Of a stretch of DNA of 57,662 nt, positions 55,870 through 57,662 are shown piece after piece. Under the pieces are notes generated by a model, which ran no database searches, had not been told where the DNA came from, and saw only the letters and a program-made list of their open reading frames with translations. The position numbers and the translations under genes are program-made. The first letter of the stretch is position 1; each line of letters begins with the position of its first letter. The stretch is from a virus, in the IMG/VR virus record IMGVR_UViG_3300031364_000002, positions 1 to 57,662 of that record. One strand, written 5' to 3'.

Positions 55870-56391
55870 ATGATAAATGTTAAACAATATGAGCCTATGT
55901 TGAATAGTCAAGCTGCCTTTTATGCTAAAAAATACAAACTAGATTTTGATGAGGTAAAATCTCAGGCCTATCTCATATTTTGTGAAACTCTGGAGAAATA
56001 TGACAATAGAAAAGCATCATTCACCACCTTTTTGTATGCCAGACTTCATGATCTAAATAGACTAGCCTATTCTGAATCTGCTTCTAGAATATTTTATGAC
56101 TCTGGAGAAACAGATTTTGATAAAATTCCCTTTACTTATTTTTCCAATTATTCCCCTGTTGAAAAAGCAAAAGGAAAAATCAGCCCGGATGCTTTTACCA
56201 CCATAAAAGTTATTGCTTCTGGACAACTCTACAAACCAGAACACCAGCATGGAAGGGGAAGAGCCGGGAGTATGGGGGAAATTTCAAAACGATTTAATTG
56301 GTCCACTGAATACACCAAACGTATTTTTGAAGAGATAAAAATTTGGTGGAGAAAAGAATATCCTATTATTGAAGGTTTGCAATTGTGTTAA
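55870..56391 (+). CDS. Sigma-70-like (region 2-type) factor candidate
   Basis: A protein of 173 residues. The N-terminal half (DFDEVKSQAYLIFCETLEKYDNRKASFTTFLYARLHDLNRLA) matches the pattern of sigma region 2, which binds core RNA polymerase and the -10 box. The C-terminal part (MGEISKRFNWSTEYTKRIFEEIKIWWRKEY) resembles region 4, a helix-turn-helix. It may drive phage promoters such as repeat A or the AAAAACTATAATAAT motif, but no direct evidence is available. It overlaps no neighbour. Confidence 0.65.
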   Translation: MINVKQYEPMLNSQAAFYAKKYKLDFDEVKSQAYLIFCETLEKYDNRKASFTTFLYARLHDLNRLAYSESASRIFYDSGETDFDKIPFTYFSNYSPVEKAKGKISPDAFTTIKVIASGQLYKPEHQHGRGRAGSMGEISKRFNWSTEYTKRIFEEIKIWWRKEYPIIEGLQLC

Positions 56392-56418
56392 TAGCAACAA
56401 TAACATTTTGGAGAGTAT

Positions 56419-56625
56419 ATGATAGTAGATGTTTATTTTGACTATGGTCACGGAAGAGCTAAAATAAGATTATTTCAAGTGGAAAGTACTATGGTAGCCC
56501 TTCAAAAAGTCACTGAACTTATCCATAAAATGAGAATTTGTGAGGGGGATTCTATTGAATCTCCATTTATATCCAAGGCTATCAAAGTAAAGGAGAAGAT
56601 TGGTGAATATAAGTGTAAGAATTAA
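56419..56625 (+). CDS. Hypothetical protein (68 aa)
   Basis: A 68-residue protein starting MIVDVYFDYGHGRAKIRLFQVESTMVALQKVTELIHKM, likely beta-alpha-beta. It overlaps the next gene start. No family recognised. The site TTTTGGAGAG lies upstream. Confidence 0.5.
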   Translation: MIVDVYFDYGHGRAKIRLFQVESTMVALQKVTELIHKMRICEGDSIESPFISKAIKVKEKIGEYKCKN

Positions 56626-56854
56626 TTCCTGTTTAGACTGTAGGCATAGAGATCATTCTGGGGCCTTTACACCTGGAGGGGCTATCCCAATATGTCAACA
56701 TCCACATCATCCTAAAAATGCGGAAGTTCCTGGGGTATGTGACTTTAATGATGTTAAAACAAAGGAGATAGCCCAAAAGATATTTGCCCCAAGAACATTA
56801 GAAAAAGGGGTGATTCCTAGTTGGTGCCCACTAAAGATGGGGTTACCATATTGA
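56603..56854 (+). CDS. Small zinc-binding conserved-type phage protein
   Basis: A protein of about 83 residues with a pattern of Cys/His pairs: CLDCRHRDHSGAF, then CQHPHHP and CPL. Such small zinc proteins are found in many phages and their role is unknown. GTG 56603 fits best, seven bases after GGAG; TTG 56600 in frame is an alternative. It overlaps the preceding gene by 23 bases in another frame. Confidence 0.6.
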   Translation: MNISVRINSCLDCRHRDHSGAFTPGGAIPICQHPHHPKNAEVPGVCDFNDVKTKEIAQKIFAPRTLEKGVIPSWCPLKMGLPY

Positions 56855-56920
56855 AATTCCGCATCCAACTATGGATCCTATAAGACATAATTAGAACTGT
56901 AAAACAAGGAAAAGAGAATT

Positions 56921-57148
56921 ATGAAAGAAAAACGAAAAAAGGTGCATCCAACTGACCTTAAAAAATTATTGAAAGAGACAGAATCTACCCAAGTACATGC
57001 AGCCCAACTTCTGCGAAGAGATCCACGTACGATAAGAAAATGGATAGCCGGAAAATCTTTTATTTCCTGGGATGAATTTTGTGCTCTCACGATACTTCTG
57101 AAATTAGAGACGGGGGCCCTTGTGGATTATACAGATATTCCAAAGTGA
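56921..57148 (+). CDS. Helix-turn-helix protein (75 aa)
   Basis: A 75-residue protein with a clear helix-turn-helix pattern (TDLKKLLKETESTQVHAAQLLRRDPRTIRKWIAGKSFISWDEF). The family resembles small Cro/DUF1870-like DNA-binding proteins. It may regulate phage transcription, for example through the TAGGTA-N5-TACCTA dyads, but this is speculation. AAGGAAAAGAG lies upstream. Confidence 0.6.
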   Translation: MKEKRKKVHPTDLKKLLKETESTQVHAAQLLRRDPRTIRKWIAGKSFISWDEFCALTILLKLETGALVDYTDIPK

Positions 57149-57154
57149 TAAATT

Positions 57155-57451
57155 ATGAGCAAAATTAGATTTATATTTGAAATAGATCCAGAAGCCATTA
57201 AAAACGCTCCAAAATTTCTAAACAGAGAAGAAGATCTGGTTTATTTCAACTCAAACAAATCAATAAAGGAACTTGGAGGAATAATAGCTAAAAAGGCCAT
57301 CCAGAGGGCTCCAAATGAACAATTCATATGGGGAGAATTACTAGTAGAAGCAATCCAGGAAGGAAAACTTGATCAGTCGGATATTGTAGCTTTTGCTATG
57401 GTAGGAGTACCCACAATACTTGAGGCAGGAGGATTTTTGAAGAAAAAATGA
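57155..57451 (+). CDS. Hypothetical protein (98 aa)
   Basis: A 98-residue protein starting MSKIRFIFEIDPEAIKNAPKFL, with a basic middle (AKKAIQRAPNEQ) and a hydrophobic end (VAFAMVGVPTILEAGGFLKKK). No membrane span is clear. It overlaps the next gene start by four bases (ATGA). No family recognised. Confidence 0.55.
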   Translation: MSKIRFIFEIDPEAIKNAPKFLNREEDLVYFNSNKSIKELGGIIAKKAIQRAPNEQFIWGELLVEAIQEGKLDQSDIVAFAMVGVPTILEAGGFLKKK

Positions 57452-57662
57452 CCGAATTTGAAAAAACTCAAAGAGTTGTTTTGTCCTATTCCTGGGAAAT
57501 TACAAAAAGACTAAGAATTTGTTCTATTCTGAACACCCCTATTTATTCAGGAGAACGCTGCTATTCACTAGGGGTAGTGGATAGATTTGAAAGAAAAAAG
57601 GAAAGATTTTATTTTTGTGAAGAGATTGGAAATATATTGAATGTAGGATTTGAGGACTCTCC
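57448..57662 (+). CDS. Hypothetical protein, 5' part of gene spanning the junction
   Basis: Starts at ATG 57448 (overlapping the preceding stop, ATGA) and encodes MTEFEKTQRVVLSYSWEITK, continuing to the window end inside the terminal repeat. The remainder is at 1-202. The joined protein of about 90 residues is open throughout, which shows that the two ends are joined in the real genome. No family recognised. Confidence 0.7.
   Translation, partial: MTEFEKTQRVVLSYSWEITKRLRICSILNTPIYSGERCYSLGVVDRFERKKERFYFCEEIGNILNVGFEDS
57519..57662. repeat. Terminal direct repeat, right copy
   Basis: Matches bases 1-144 with one mismatch (57536). See the left copy. Removal of one copy gives a unique genome length of 57518 bases, if the sequence is a circular overlap. 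Confidence 0.95.

Noticed and set aside
1-57662. tRNA genes, integrase or attachment site
   Set aside because: No cloverleaf-like sequence and no integrase-like protein was seen on reading both strands; a dedicated tRNA search would be decisive.

Overview
The window is a complete, or almost complete, genome of a tailed double-stranded DNA phage with a siphovirus-type (long, non-contractile tail) gene set. Bases 1-144 reappear at 57519-57662 with one mismatch, and one reading frame continues across the junction, so the sequence reads as a circle or circularly permuted genome of about 57.5 kb cut open inside a gene. No integrase, excisionase or obvious lysogeny repressor is visible, so a lytic lifestyle is the simplest reading. 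The DNA is AT-rich with strong AGGAGG-type ribosome binding sites. The host cannot be named from the sequence. A spanin-like pair next to the endolysin hints at a host with an outer membrane.

There are two large opposing gene blocks. The minus-strand block (590-27451) holds, from right to left: an early-type cassette of small genes (22989-27451); small and large terminase, a small zinc protein, portal and Mu F-like protein (17845-22740); prohead protease/scaffold, a DUF2184-type capsid protein and head-completion genes (12404-17276); tail tube, tail-assembly chaperones with a -1 frameshift, tape measure, tail-tip and fibre genes (2802-11957); and lysis genes (590-2070). The plus-strand block (27746 to the end, continuing to 584) holds replication initiation, primase, SNF2 and DnaB-type helicases, an unusual cluster of modification-type enzymes, sliding clamp, a uracil-glycosylase/PolA fusion, clamp loader, SSB, a RecA-like recombinase, a RuvC-like nuclease, a split SbcC (Rad50-like) with SbcD, a DNA methyltransferase, and then a second cassette of small early-type genes, a sigma-like factor and an HTH protein.

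The most striking non-coding feature is two pairs of duplicated regulatory regions. Pair A is 165 bp with three mismatches (17462-17626 minus; 43761-43925 plus) and lies upstream of the capsid-maturation operon and of the clamp loader/SSB operon. Pair B is 101 bp and identical (27446-27546 minus; 53124-53224 plus). It carries a near-consensus sigma-70 promoter and ribosome binding site and starts the two small-gene cassettes. All four copies contain a TAGGTA-N5-TACCTA dyad, which suggests one regulator linking the two blocks. Inside the pair-B cassettes the intergenic spaces carry related GC-rich hairpins.

The best candidate for an undescribed system is 34306-39942. It holds a PLP fold-type II enzyme, two COG1533/SPL-like radical SAM enzymes, a Rossmann methyltransferase-like protein, a possible clamp-like protein and a DUF2156-like acyl/aminoacyltransferase, placed between the replicative helicase and the sliding clamp. 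I infer, without proof, a DNA hypermodification pathway. Other highlights are a Rad50-like ATPase split into two genes, two long overlapping reading frames in the lysis region, a leader RNA that can pair with its own ribosome binding site, and a protein with cysteine at every third residue.
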